In this document: positions 56,201-63,222 of the stretch, in pieces
How positions within the stretch are numbered: the stretch's first letter is position 1
How the letters are laid out: each line of letters begins with the position of its first letter
Translations under genes and position numbers: made by a program
The notes under the pieces: model-generated
The model's database searches: none
What the model was told of the DNA's origin: nothing
What the model saw: the letters and a program-made list of their open reading frames with translations, nothing else
Source: Bacteroidia bacterium
GTDB taxonomy: Bacteria; Bacteroidota; Bacteroidia; CAILMK01; JBBDIG01
Length of the DNA: 64,000 bases
Direction: 5' to 3'
Assembly: GCA_040880525.1 (NCBI GenBank)
Contig: JBBDIG010000016.1
Location: 62,001-126,000, forward strand

Positions 56201-57030
56201 AACGAACTGGCATAATACTGAGGACTGAAAATGGAAAGGCCGAAAACAGCTTCCGGCAGGCGAAAGACCTTCCAGAACAACACCAGTACAAAAAGCGAAA
56301 TAGAAAGAGACAACCATGCTTTCCCGAATTTCCCTTGAGAAAAGAGCCTTGAAATAAACCGGTAAACCATGAATAGTACCAGGCAGAAACCGAGGAAGTA
56401 AAGAAAGGCGATGAAGCTGTCAATATCCGGCCCTGCAATCTGTCGCAGATAAAATAAGTGTTCTCCCTCAATGGATTCAATGGTAAAATCACTTTCAGCA
56501 GCTTCAGTTGTGGTTTGGAACATCTGGTCATCCTTTACCACCACGATCTCGTTGCGGAGGTATTTATTCTCAATGGGAAAATTGAACTGAATGGGCGCCA
56601 GCAGTGAAATAGCAATCCCATCCTCCCGCAATAAAGATCGCTGCATATACAGGCCATTAGGATAGACCTGAACGGTGAAAGCACCGGTATCCTCGGCTGA
56701 CGGGGCTGGCGGAACCACCAGATTGTCGCTCCAGAGCTGGAGCTTGCCTTCGCGGTATACGAAGATCAGGAGATCGCTTGACCGTCCGATCCGGATGTAG
56801 CTGTCGAACTGGCGATAAAGGTCGCTTGCTCCTTTTGCCGCTAGTTCTGCCAGAAAGCTGCTGGAAATGCGCTCTTTATATAGCACCGCTTCCTGGATCT
56901 TCGCAGCCTGCACACTGGCCAGGGATGGAGATACAATATTGCTGCGGCCCAAATCCAGCAATATTGCCGTGAGCAGCAGCAACCCTCCCACAATGAGCAG
57001 GATGGTGTTATTTTTTAGTCGCTTAAGCAA
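53299..57030 (-). CDS. NtrY-like membrane sensor histidine kinase (1243 residues)
   Basis: A very long kinase. About 12 hydrophobic segments in the first ~800 residues alternate with two extracytoplasmic sensor regions. A HAMP-like linker (VTRPLAIIREKMRRTQIGKW, about 955-1000) precedes HisKA with the phosphorylated His at about H1023 (EMAKQVAHEIKNPLTPMKL). The ATPase domain has NLVKNALQAI, DNGVGIPPDKQEQIF and GMGLGLPIVKKI. The His-box form matches NtrY-type kinases, but no adjacent response regulator is present. The convergent neighbour ends 50 bases away. It probably senses envelope conditions; the ligand is unknown. Confidence 0.88.
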   Translation of the reverse strand: MLKRLKNNTILLIVGGLLLLTAILLDLGRSNIVSPSLASVQAAKIQEAVLYKERISSSFLAELAAKGASDLYRQFDSYIRIGRSSDLLIFVYREGKLQLWSDNLVVPPAPSAEDTGAFTVQVYPNGLYMQRSLLREDGIAISLLAPIQFNFPIENKYLRNEIVVVKDDQMFQTTTEAAESDFTIESIEGEHLFYLRQIAGPDIDSFIAFLYFLGFCLVLFMVYRFISRLFSQGKFGKAWLSLSISLFVLVLFWKVFRLPEAVFGLSIFSPQYYASSFLFASLGDLIIFNLMLTWIVYMLVRYYPLPHFPSRWTNYLLFSILLFISFLGVYGIYLLFEGLILNSNISFDISNVYSLNWLSIAGFAALFLLFLDYVLFTLWVYRSYAATVARRKGGYAYFISAGILYLLVLIFTGFPDIFVFIYPLAMWLSLLLVVRYERHVYQFNFIILMLFLTSSFAAYELSAFSQRKELENQKLLASSLATERDVIAEYVFQDMLDRLASDNFVKSYFTSLHLGKEMLAKRFQQLYFSGYFGKYDAKVLTYGKEGEPFKESNILPLQAYLRNLQAKATPVIPNRLWFINDLNAVPSYIATIPVYRGPAELGQMLILLKQKAFFEESIYPELLLEKRTTVKEHLQNYSSAIYNHNKLVSQSGNYSYPVESNMPYDPGEAFNHWNSHGYSHLLHPVNPHTFVVVSVEEKNLLYPLATFSSLFLLFSAMLLVTFGLSFLLSLKPGERKELFRDFSKGDIHPFRNLLFSTKIRIATIFVIFISLLIIGFATSRYIRYRYNEEQNEMLSNKARGVLNRLETELNNHKISFLDNDALFAEVLNLSNLYQSDINLYNTSGTLITSSQPVIFERNLISGKMNGRAYFDLKYRKRSIAIQNENINRLEYRAAYAPIRNNERKVVAFLNLPFFSQETELKTEISSFLVTLINLYVFLFILVSFISIVISSTVTRPLAIIREKMRRTQIGKWNEMIDYKGEDEIGQLVQEYNAMLQELEISADKLARTEREGAWREMAKQVAHEIKNPLTPMKLNIQQLQRAWQNHPESLDKLLPKVTAILISQIDTLSQIATEFSAFAKMPEGSNEQLELNREIRDIAALYGNTRGITVTCTTEPHPVYIYADKNQFSRVLNNLVKNALQAIPENREGIIHLQLRTDGALVRLEITDNGVGIPPDKQEQIFTPNFSTKTSGMGLGLPIVKKIVENSGGTITFRSKPGKGSVFILVFPQHNARQETHAIEDQD

Positions 57031-57115
57031 AAGTTGAATTTAGCACCTCGCGAAGTTAGAAAACGAGGTAAGATGACCGGCTCCGGCAAGGATAAAGCCG
57101 CAGTACATAAAGGAT

Positions 57116-57511
57116 TCACTCCCATATTCCCGGTTGCACAATTTCTACAACGTGTCGGTCAGGATCCCGGAAATACGCGGATTGACGCCCATTTTTCCAG
57201 TCTTGCTCGTGTTCTATCGTTATCTCCTTTTCTTGTAATAATTCTTTCCAGGCTTTGTAGTCTTTCGCTTTGCATTCAAAAGCAAAATGCTGATTCCCAC
57301 TTGCAAAATGGGGAGGCAGATTTTCTTCATTCCTGGTGGCTCCTGCAATAAAGCACAGCAATACAGAAGCACCTGCCCTGAAGAAGATGTGGCGGCCTTC
57401 CACGCGGCTGATCACCGGCAAGCCCAGCTTTTTATGATAAAAATCCCAAGCGGCATCCAGATCAGAAATATACAGGCAGGTTTCTTTTATTTGAGTAAAA
57501 TGTAAAGACAT
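57116..57511 (-). CDS. VOC-family (glyoxalase-like) protein
   Basis: A 131-residue protein with two beta-alpha-beta-beta-beta modules: TCLYISDLDAAWDFYHKKLGLPVISRVEGRHIFFRAGASVLLCF and HFAFECKAKDYKAWKELL..IEHEQDW..GRQSAYFRDPDRHVVEIVQPG. Metal-ligand His and Glu positions are plausible. Relatives include glyoxalases, dioxygenases and antibiotic-binding proteins, so no reaction is assigned. Confidence 0.8.
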   Translation of the reverse strand: MSLHFTQIKETCLYISDLDAAWDFYHKKLGLPVISRVEGRHIFFRAGASVLLCFIAGATRNEENLPPHFASGNQHFAFECKAKDYKAWKELLQEKEITIEHEQDWKNGRQSAYFRDPDRHVVEIVQPGIWE

Positions 57512-57574
57512 AATTTCAAAACATTAATAATTGAAATTTTTAAACCGGTTTTAAATACCAGAATCTAAAAAAGA

Positions 57575-58180
57575 TCACCGGGCGGGGCTGGTCCATTTGC
57601 AGTCCTTTATCCTGAAACGCCAGGGCCATGAGGCATGTTCTGCGGCATAGGCTACGCCAACACGGGCACTGGAAATGATTTGATTTTCGATTATAGTTTC
57701 GCCTTCTGCAATCCACAGTTCGCTGCTCCGCAAAGAAATTCCGGTGTGGCTGCGGTTAATGCCCAGCGCCTGAGATAAAGCTCCGGGTCCGGAGGTGAGC
57801 GTGGTTTCCAGCTTTTCTTTACTACGTCTTTGCAACATCACGGAAATCCCGGCCAGCGGATCAACCGCCCGAACCAGCACAGCATGTGGAACGCCCTCCC
57901 TATTTGTAACAATATTAAAGAGGTGATGAATACCATAGCATAGATAAACATAGGCCACGCCTCCTTCAGCATACATGATCCGGGTGCGGTTGGTGAGCCG
58001 CCCATTCCAGGCATGAGAAGCACGGTCAATTTTTCCGGCATAAGCTTCGGTCTCCACGATCTTTCCGGTTGTCAGCTTGCCGTCAAACCGGGTACACAGG
58101 ATTTTCCCAAGCAAATCCTTGCTTACCTGCACCACATCTTCTCTCAAATAAAAATCTGTTGGCAGCGGTGGTAAATTCAA
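57575..58180 (-). CDS. DNA-3-methyladenine glycosylase (AAG/MPG type)
   Basis: A 201-residue alkyladenine DNA glycosylase. Landmarks are LLGKILCTRFDGKLTTGKIVETEAY, SHAWNGRLTNRTRIMYAEGGVAYVYLCYGIHH, the catalytic-pocket Tyr and Glu in that stretch, and AVLVRAVDPLAGI. It removes 3-methyladenine and other alkylated or deaminated purines to start base excision repair. Its ATG overlaps the stop of the ComB-like gene by 4 bases (ATGA), so both are translated from one message. Confidence 0.9.
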   Translation of the reverse strand: MNLPPLPTDFYLREDVVQVSKDLLGKILCTRFDGKLTTGKIVETEAYAGKIDRASHAWNGRLTNRTRIMYAEGGVAYVYLCYGIHHLFNIVTNREGVPHAVLVRAVDPLAGISVMLQRRSKEKLETTLTSGPGALSQALGINRSHTGISLRSSELWIAEGETIIENQIISSARVGVAYAAEHASWPWRFRIKDCKWTSPAR

Positions 58181-58887
58181 GCCACTACAATTTTTCCATC
58201 TAAAAAAACGGGAACGACCTCTGTCTGGTCAGGCGTGAGGCAGTAGCGAATATCCTTCTCAAGATCAAGGTGGCGCAGGCGGTAGGCATGGGAGGATTTC
58301 AGTAGAGCGCCATACAGATCCGCTTTTGAATGCAGGTAGAGTTGTTCGGCAGCAATGGCCGAATCGCAGTGTTCCATGTAGAATTCATCTTTGAGCCTGT
58401 GGACGAGGGAGCCGGCAAACAGCGTATCTTCAAGATTGAATTTATTCTTCCAGCCGGCACAGAGTAATATCGTATCCTGATGGCCCTTTTCCAGGTGCCG
58501 GATAAGCGCTTCCTGATTAATGAAGGAACCCATAATGCGCTCCTTGGCTTGGGTAGCTTTCAGCAATGCCCGTGTACAATTAGAGGTAGTCAAAACAATG
58601 GTCTGGTTCCTGAGATGGGCCTGCCGGAACATCAGCGGGGAATTTCCCAGATCAAATCCTTTTACGATCTCACCGCCTCTTTCGGCTGCAGCCAGGTATC
58701 CCTGAGCTTTGTATGCCAGTGCTTGCTGTACTGTCTTTACCGGAATAATGGCTTCTACTCCATAGTCCAGAGCAGCACATATCGCAGTGCTGGCGCGGAA
58801 AATATCTATTACCACCACGCGCTTTCCTGCTAAATCATAAAATGGAAGGAGCGCTGGTGTAAAAATAACTTCGAGTTTGCGGGGCGT
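58177..58887 (-). CDS. comB: 2-phosphosulfolactate phosphatase-like protein (ComB family), non-standard start
   Basis: The open ATG/GTG frame begins only at the GTG at 58818 (VVVIDIFRASTAICAA), giving 213 residues. Family N-termini start about 20 residues earlier, and the same frame continues upstream with TPRKLEVIFTPALLPFYDLA followed by GKR. There is no ATG, GTG or TTG before a TAA. The coding frame therefore most likely begins at the ACG at 58885-58887, where ATG would fit, or at an ATC or ATT just upstream. The protein is then 236 residues. ComB removes phosphate from 2-phosphosulfolactate in coenzyme M synthesis; its role in Bacteroidota is unclear. Other landmarks: AAERGGEIVKGFDLGNSP, VLTTSNCTRALL, LLCAGWKNKFNLEDTL. 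Confidence 0.75.
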   Translation of the reverse strand, partial: TPRKLEVIFTPALLPFYDLAGKRVVVIDIFRASTAICAALDYGVEAIIPVKTVQQALAYKAQGYLAAAERGGEIVKGFDLGNSPLMFRQAHLRNQTIVLTTSNCTRALLKATQAKERIMGSFINQEALIRHLEKGHQDTILLCAGWKNKFNLEDTLFAGSLVHRLKDEFYMEHCDSAIAAEQLYLHSKADLYGALLKSSHAYRLRHLDLEKDIRYCLTPDQTEVVPVFLDGKIVVA

Positions 58888-58928
58888 CTCGATAGAAGGA
58901 ATATTTTAAAAACGATTGAACGGCAAAA

Positions 58929-59303
58929 TTAACCCGCCTGAGTTGAAGAGGAGGAGCGCTTGTAATATTTGATAAAACCAAATAACAACCGTCTGCTCGT
59001 ATCAAGAGATTCTATGATCTCCTCAAGTTCCTGCTCGTTTATGTAACGTAGCTTTTCGGCCAGGTAAAGCAGCGTTTCAGTTTCATAAAGAAACGCTTTG
59101 GCCTTGGATAGATATTTCAGAGATTCCTTGCCATACTTCCGGCTGGCGGCTGCGGCAATATTGGAAGGTATATAAGTAACGGCTCTCCGGAGCTGAAAGC
59201 TCAAGCCATTCGATTCATTTGCAGGAAACTTTTCGGAAAGATCAAAAACGCTCTTTGAAAGATCCAAACCAGCTTTCCAGACTTCAAGTTCGGTAATTTT
59301 CAT
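58929..59303 (-). CDS. Four-helix bundle protein (S23/IVS-encoded family)
   Basis: A 124-residue helical protein matching the family first seen inside 23S rRNA intervening sequences: FELSVWKxGLDLSxxVF-like opening (LEVWKAGLDLSKSVFDLSE), GLSFQLRRAVTYIPSNIAAAASR, then KAKAFLYETETLLYLAEKL. It forms a four-helix bundle that assembles into a pentamer. Here it is free-standing with no rRNA nearby, as is common in Bacteroidota. Function is unknown. It lies 17 bases downstream of gcvT on the same strand. Confidence 0.82.
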   Translation of the reverse strand: MKITELEVWKAGLDLSKSVFDLSEKFPANESNGLSFQLRRAVTYIPSNIAAAASRKYGKESLKYLSKAKAFLYETETLLYLAEKLRYINEQELEEIIESLDTSRRLLFGFIKYYKRSSSSTQAG

Positions 59304-59320
59304 AGATCCAACGGAATTAG

Positions 59321-60412
59321 TTACGGCCTGTAAAAGGGCAATTTTACAACCACCGCATTAATCCATTTGTTGCGCACTTTAATTCTAATTTTCGTTCCAG
59401 GCTCTCCATATCCTTTATCTACATAGCCCAGGGCAATGGGTTTATCCAATGATGGGGAATGGGTGCCGGAAGTAATTTCCCCGATGAGCCGGTCGTCCTC
59501 GCCAAAAATCTCGTATTGCTGGCGGGCAATGCTTTTGCCCTCAATTTCAATGGCCACGAGTTTGTTTTTTGTGCCTTCCAGCTTCTGTGCTTCAAGCCAG
59601 TCCTTTCCCACAAAGTCATCTGTTTTCAGCTTTGTGATCCAGCCAAGACCTGCTTCCAGGGGAGAAGTCTCATCCGTGATGTCATTTCCATACAGGCAAA
59701 ATCCCATTTCCAGCCGAAGCGTATCGCGAGCGCCCAGCCCTATCGGTTTTATTCCTGCGCCTTCCCCGGCTTTCATTATAGCGTCCCAGATTTCAGGAGC
59801 TGCATTATTGGAACAGTATATTTCAAAACCTCCGGAACCTGTGTATCCGGTGGCGGAAATGATCACGTTGTCATGCCCTGCAAATTCACCTACTTTAAAA
59901 TGGTAATAAGGAATTTCTTTCAGATCCAGGGGCGTCAATTCCTGCAGGGTACCTAAGGCTTTTGGGCCTTGTACTGCCATCAGCGACATTTTTTCTGAGA
60001 TATTCTTGAGCGTTACATCCTCAAATGTGTTGTGCTCATTTATCCAGTTCCAGTCTTTCTCAATATTAGAAGCATTGACCACCAGCAGGTATTTGTCTCC
60101 ACCCATGCAATACACCAGCAGATCATCCACTATACCGCCACGGGTATTGGGCAGGCAGCTATATTGCGCTTTGCCGGGCTCCAGCTTCTTCACGTCATTG
60201 CTCGTTACGTACTGAACAAGGCGCTGGGCATCCTTTCCCTCCACAATAAATTCGCCCATGTGGGAAACGTCAAAAATGCCCACGGCACTCCGCACCGTTT
60301 GGTGTTCATTTTTAATACCGCTGTAGGAAACCGGCATAATATAACCTGCAAAAGGAACCATCTTAGCTCCCAGATCAATATGTTTTTGGTAAAGGGCTGT
60401 CTTCTTGTCCAT
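59321..60412 (-). CDS. gcvT: Glycine cleavage system T protein (aminomethyltransferase)
   Basis: A 363-residue enzyme with tetrahydrofolate-binding and C-terminal barrel domains. It opens TALYQKHIDLGAKMVPFAGY and has VGIFDVSHMGEFIVEG, LLVVNASNIEKDWNW, SATGYTGSGGFEIYCSN and LGARDTLRLEMGFCLYGNDI. It transfers the methylene group from the lipoyl H protein to tetrahydrofolate in glycine breakdown. No other gcv gene is in the window. Upstream of the ATG is a long A/T-rich gap without a clear -7 element. Confidence 0.95.
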   Translation of the reverse strand: MDKKTALYQKHIDLGAKMVPFAGYIMPVSYSGIKNEHQTVRSAVGIFDVSHMGEFIVEGKDAQRLVQYVTSNDVKKLEPGKAQYSCLPNTRGGIVDDLLVYCMGGDKYLLVVNASNIEKDWNWINEHNTFEDVTLKNISEKMSLMAVQGPKALGTLQELTPLDLKEIPYYHFKVGEFAGHDNVIISATGYTGSGGFEIYCSNNAAPEIWDAIMKAGEGAGIKPIGLGARDTLRLEMGFCLYGNDITDETSPLEAGLGWITKLKTDDFVGKDWLEAQKLEGTKNKLVAIEIEGKSIARQQYEIFGEDDRLIGEITSGTHSPSLDKPIALGYVDKGYGEPGTKIRIKVRNKWINAVVVKLPFYRP

Positions 60413-60767
60413 CGGTTGTTGGTGGCTTTATGAATTTTGTGCGAAGTAAAGGAGAAATTAAAATACCTGAAAAGAAAAGCAAGGGATCAGAGACAATTCT
60501 GCGGCAGTTGTAGCAGAAAAATTGTTATGTTTTAAACTAAAATTTGCGGGGGTGAAAACAGATTTGCCTTTTAATAAACAGGTAATTTTGTAAAGTCTTC
60601 TTTTATTCCGCCAGCAATCCGAACGAGTTCCCCGCAATCTACACGGGAGGATGAAAGATCATTTAAAAGCAAATTATTCCAATGGAAGTTGTGTATTTTT
60701 TTTTAATAAAAACAAAAGTTTATGGGACTACTAGTGCTCATTTTCCATTTTTTGTGAATTTTCAATT
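60413..60767. other. Divergent promoter region between gcvT and the YheT-type gene
   Basis: The 355 bases contain TAATTTTG (60583-60590), a TAnnTTTG match on the plus strand with TTTG 16 bases upstream, a slightly short spacing. It lies far (177 bases) from the next ATG. No gene, RNA or terminator was seen. Confidence 0.35.
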
Positions 60768-61778
60768 ATGCCGGTAATCTCATCTACTTATAAAGCTCCG
60801 CGCCTTTTTCGGAATGGCCATCTTAATACCATTGTTGCTGCGCTTTTTCGCAAGGTAAAGGGCGTGGTATACGAGCGGGAGCGGATGCAAACCGGGGATT
60901 CCGATTTTATTGACCTGGACTGGCACCGGCATGGAAACCGGAAGCTGGTACTGCTCTGCCACGGCCTCGAATCCAGTGCAAACGAAATGTATATGCGCGG
61001 CCTTGCCCAAGCTTTTCGTAAGCGCGGCTGGGATGCGGTGGCGATGAATTTCAGAGGGTGCAGCGGAGAACCCAACCGGCAATTCCGCTCATATCACAGT
61101 GGAGCCACCGATGATTTGCATGAGGTATTGGAGCATATTCGTAAACGGCAGGAATACCGGCACCTTGCATTGGTGGGCGTGAGCCTTGGAGGAAACGTGG
61201 TGCTGAAATATGTTGGGGAGCAGGGGGAAGAAATTGCGTCAGACATTGTGGCTGCAGCCGGACTCTCCGTTCCCTGCGACCTGAAGGCTGCTGCATTGAA
61301 CATGGCCCGCCCAATCAATCGCATTTATATGAACCGGTTTTTGAAACGGCTCAAACGAAAGATCCTGGAAAAAAATGCAGCCCATCCTGGAAATTTGAAT
61401 ACTTCACAGGTTCACTTGATTACCGATTTTCGCGGTACGGATGATCTTTATACCGCCCCCGCACATGGTTTTGCAGATGCAGAAGATTATTGGGCAGCGT
61501 GCAGCAGCAAATTTTTTGTTGAGGAAATAGCCATTCCAGCTTTGCTCATCACTGCGGCTGACGATCCTTTCTTTACGCCCGCCTGTTTCCCCTTTGTAGC
61601 CGCTGAAAAAAAACCAAATTTCTACCTGGAGATTCCTGAGCACGGAGGCCATGTAGGTTTTGTAACCAGGAACTTTCCGGAAGAATGGTGGCATGAGACG
61701 CGTATTGCAGAATTCATAGAAAAATGCTTTTCAGAAAGAAATGCTTTTATAAATAAAACGGTTAAAAATATTAAATAA
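60768..61778 (+). CDS. YheT/EMB8-type alpha/beta hydrolase
   Basis: A 336-residue cytoplasmic hydrolase. The nucleophile is the Ser in ALVGVSLGGNVVLKY, the oxyanion region is LLCHGLESSANEMYMRG, the acid appears in ITAADDPFF and the final His in IPEHGGHVGFV. The Arg-Gly-Cys-Ser-Gly segment (MNFRGCSGEPN) is characteristic of the YheT branch. Substrates are probably short-chain esters or lipids. It overlaps the cupin gene by one base (TAATG), so they are expressed together. Confidence 0.85.
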   Translation: MPVISSTYKAPRLFRNGHLNTIVAALFRKVKGVVYERERMQTGDSDFIDLDWHRHGNRKLVLLCHGLESSANEMYMRGLAQAFRKRGWDAVAMNFRGCSGEPNRQFRSYHSGATDDLHEVLEHIRKRQEYRHLALVGVSLGGNVVLKYVGEQGEEIASDIVAAAGLSVPCDLKAAALNMARPINRIYMNRFLKRLKRKILEKNAAHPGNLNTSQVHLITDFRGTDDLYTAPAHGFADAEDYWAACSSKFFVEEIAIPALLITAADDPFFTPACFPFVAAEKKPNFYLEIPEHGGHVGFVTRNFPEEWWHETRIAEFIEKCFSERNAFINKTVKNIK

Positions 61779-62137
61779 TGGAAAAAATAAATTTGAAGGA
61801 AAAACTCGAACAATTTCAGGAACAATGGAATCCTAAGATTATTGGAGAATTGGACGGAATGCAAATAAAGATTGCAAAGCTAAAAGGGGAATTCGACTGG
61901 CACAGCCATGAAAATGAGGACGAAATGTTCCTTGTGTTAAAAGGTCAATTGCAGATACGATTCCGCGACAGGGAGGAGCGATTGAAAGAAGGTGAAATGA
62001 TCATCATCCCCAAAGGCGTTGAGCATCTTCCCATAGCAGGAGAGGAGGTACACGTAATGCTGATTGAAAAAGCAACGACAGTCAACACCGGAAATTTACG
62101 TAATGATCGAACGCGGAATAATTTGGAGAGAATATAA
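61778..62137 (+). CDS. Small cupin-domain protein
   Basis: A 119-residue single-cupin protein. The first cupin motif is FDWHSHENEDEMFLVLKGQL (the usual metal His, His and Glu), and the second is GEMIIIPKGVEHLP with the final His. It shares its start with the stop of the hydrolase gene. Cupins of this kind may be isomerases, dioxygenases or sensors; no further assignment is made. Confidence 0.82.
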   Translation: MEKINLKEKLEQFQEQWNPKIIGELDGMQIKIAKLKGEFDWHSHENEDEMFLVLKGQLQIRFRDREERLKEGEMIIIPKGVEHLPIAGEEVHVMLIEKATTVNTGNLRNDRTRNNLERI

Positions 62138-62241
62138 AGAAATAGCAGATCCAGATTGGTTCTTCGCTATTTGCAGAACTGTTCTTTTTATTTTAAATTA
62201 ATAAAGCTATATATTGTTAAATTAAAACTGGAATTGAAGTA

Positions 62242-62772
62242 ATGGAGATTAATATCCGGCAGGAAATACCTGCTGACTATCGCTCAGTTATTTTGGTAAT
62301 TGGAAGTGCATTTAAAAATGCAGAATGGAGCAACCAAAAGGAGCATTTGATGGTGCAGCGTCTGAGGAACTCTGCGGCATTTATTCCGGAGCTATCGTTG
62401 GTTGCAGAAACGGAAAACAGGGTCATCGGCCATATATTATTGTTTCATATAAAAATTAAGCGTAATCAAAATGAATATCCGGCCTTGGGGCTTGCACCTG
62501 TATCGGTGCTGCCGCAATACCAAAGAAAAGGAATAGGCGGAAGGTTAATAAGGAAGGCGCATAGCATTGCCTCGAAGATGGGATTTAATGCTGTAATTTT
62601 GGTGGGTCATGCAGGCTATTACCCTCGTTTTGGCTACCGGAAAGCGAGGGATTTTGGAATTTATTTGCCCTTTGAAGTGCCGGATGAATATTGCTTCGTG
62701 ATAGAATTAAAGGAAAAAGGATTGGAAGGCGTTTCGGGCATGGTGGAATACCCGGATGAATTTTATCAATAG
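62242..62772 (+). CDS. GNAT-family N-acetyltransferase
   Basis: A 176-residue acetyltransferase with the YitI/Eis-like arrangement: ELSLVAETENRVIGHILLFHIKI, LGLAPVSVLPQYQRKGIGGRLIRKAH (acetyl-CoA loop) and NAVILVGHAGYYPRFGYRKARDFGI. It transfers an acetyl group to an amine. It begins 105 bases after the cupin gene and its stop overlaps the region before the next gene. Substrate is unknown. Confidence 0.8.
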   Translation: MEINIRQEIPADYRSVILVIGSAFKNAEWSNQKEHLMVQRLRNSAAFIPELSLVAETENRVIGHILLFHIKIKRNQNEYPALGLAPVSVLPQYQRKGIGGRLIRKAHSIASKMGFNAVILVGHAGYYPRFGYRKARDFGIYLPFEVPDEYCFVIELKEKGLEGVSGMVEYPDEFYQ

Positions 62773-62842
62773 TTCAGGGTTATTAAATTGCGCATATTAT
62801 TTAAAAATTAAGATAGAATTTTGGGCTCAAATTTATTCAGTT

Positions 62843-63208
62843 ATGATGCAGATTGATGAGGTAAGGGATTTTTGCCTGGCGCTTCCGGGTACAACGGAGG
62901 ATTTTCCTTTTGACCGCGAAACGCTGGCTTTTCGGATTGGCGGGAAGATTTACGCGCTGATGAATATTGAGGTACGTCCGCTTCGCATTAACCTGAAGTG
63001 CACGCCTGATCGGGCTGAGGAGTTGAGAGCTGAGCACCCGGAGATTATTCCCGGTTATCACATGAATAAGCGTCACTGGAATACTGTAGGTCTGGAGGCA
63101 GGGCTGGATGATGAATTGTGCAGGGAGCTAATTCGCCATTCCTATGAGTTGGTGCTGGCAGGCTTGCCGAAGAAACTGCAGGACGAGATAAGCCGGGAAA
63201 CGTCCTAA
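62843..63208 (+). CDS. MmcQ/YjbR-family DNA-binding protein
   Basis: A 121-residue protein of the CyaY-like/MmcQ-YjbR fold: VRDFCLALPGTTEDFPFDRETLAFRIGGKIYALMNI, INLKCTPDRAEELR, PEIIPGYHMNKRHWNTVGLEAGLDDELCRELIRHSYELV. Family members are annotated as DNA-binding by structure, without a known biological role. The start at 62843 (MMQIDEV) is chosen because the longer frame from 62756 adds a hydrophobic stretch not typical of the family and overlaps the GNAT gene. Confidence 0.8.
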   Translation: MMQIDEVRDFCLALPGTTEDFPFDRETLAFRIGGKIYALMNIEVRPLRINLKCTPDRAEELRAEHPEIIPGYHMNKRHWNTVGLEAGLDDELCRELIRHSYELVLAGLPKKLQDEISRETS

Positions 63209-63222
63209 TTTCCTGGATTTTA

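Noticed and set aside
59436-59956. Plus-strand frames of 156 and 165 codons opposite gcvT
   Set aside because: They are shadows of a clearly recognisable gcvT gene and have no family-like motifs.
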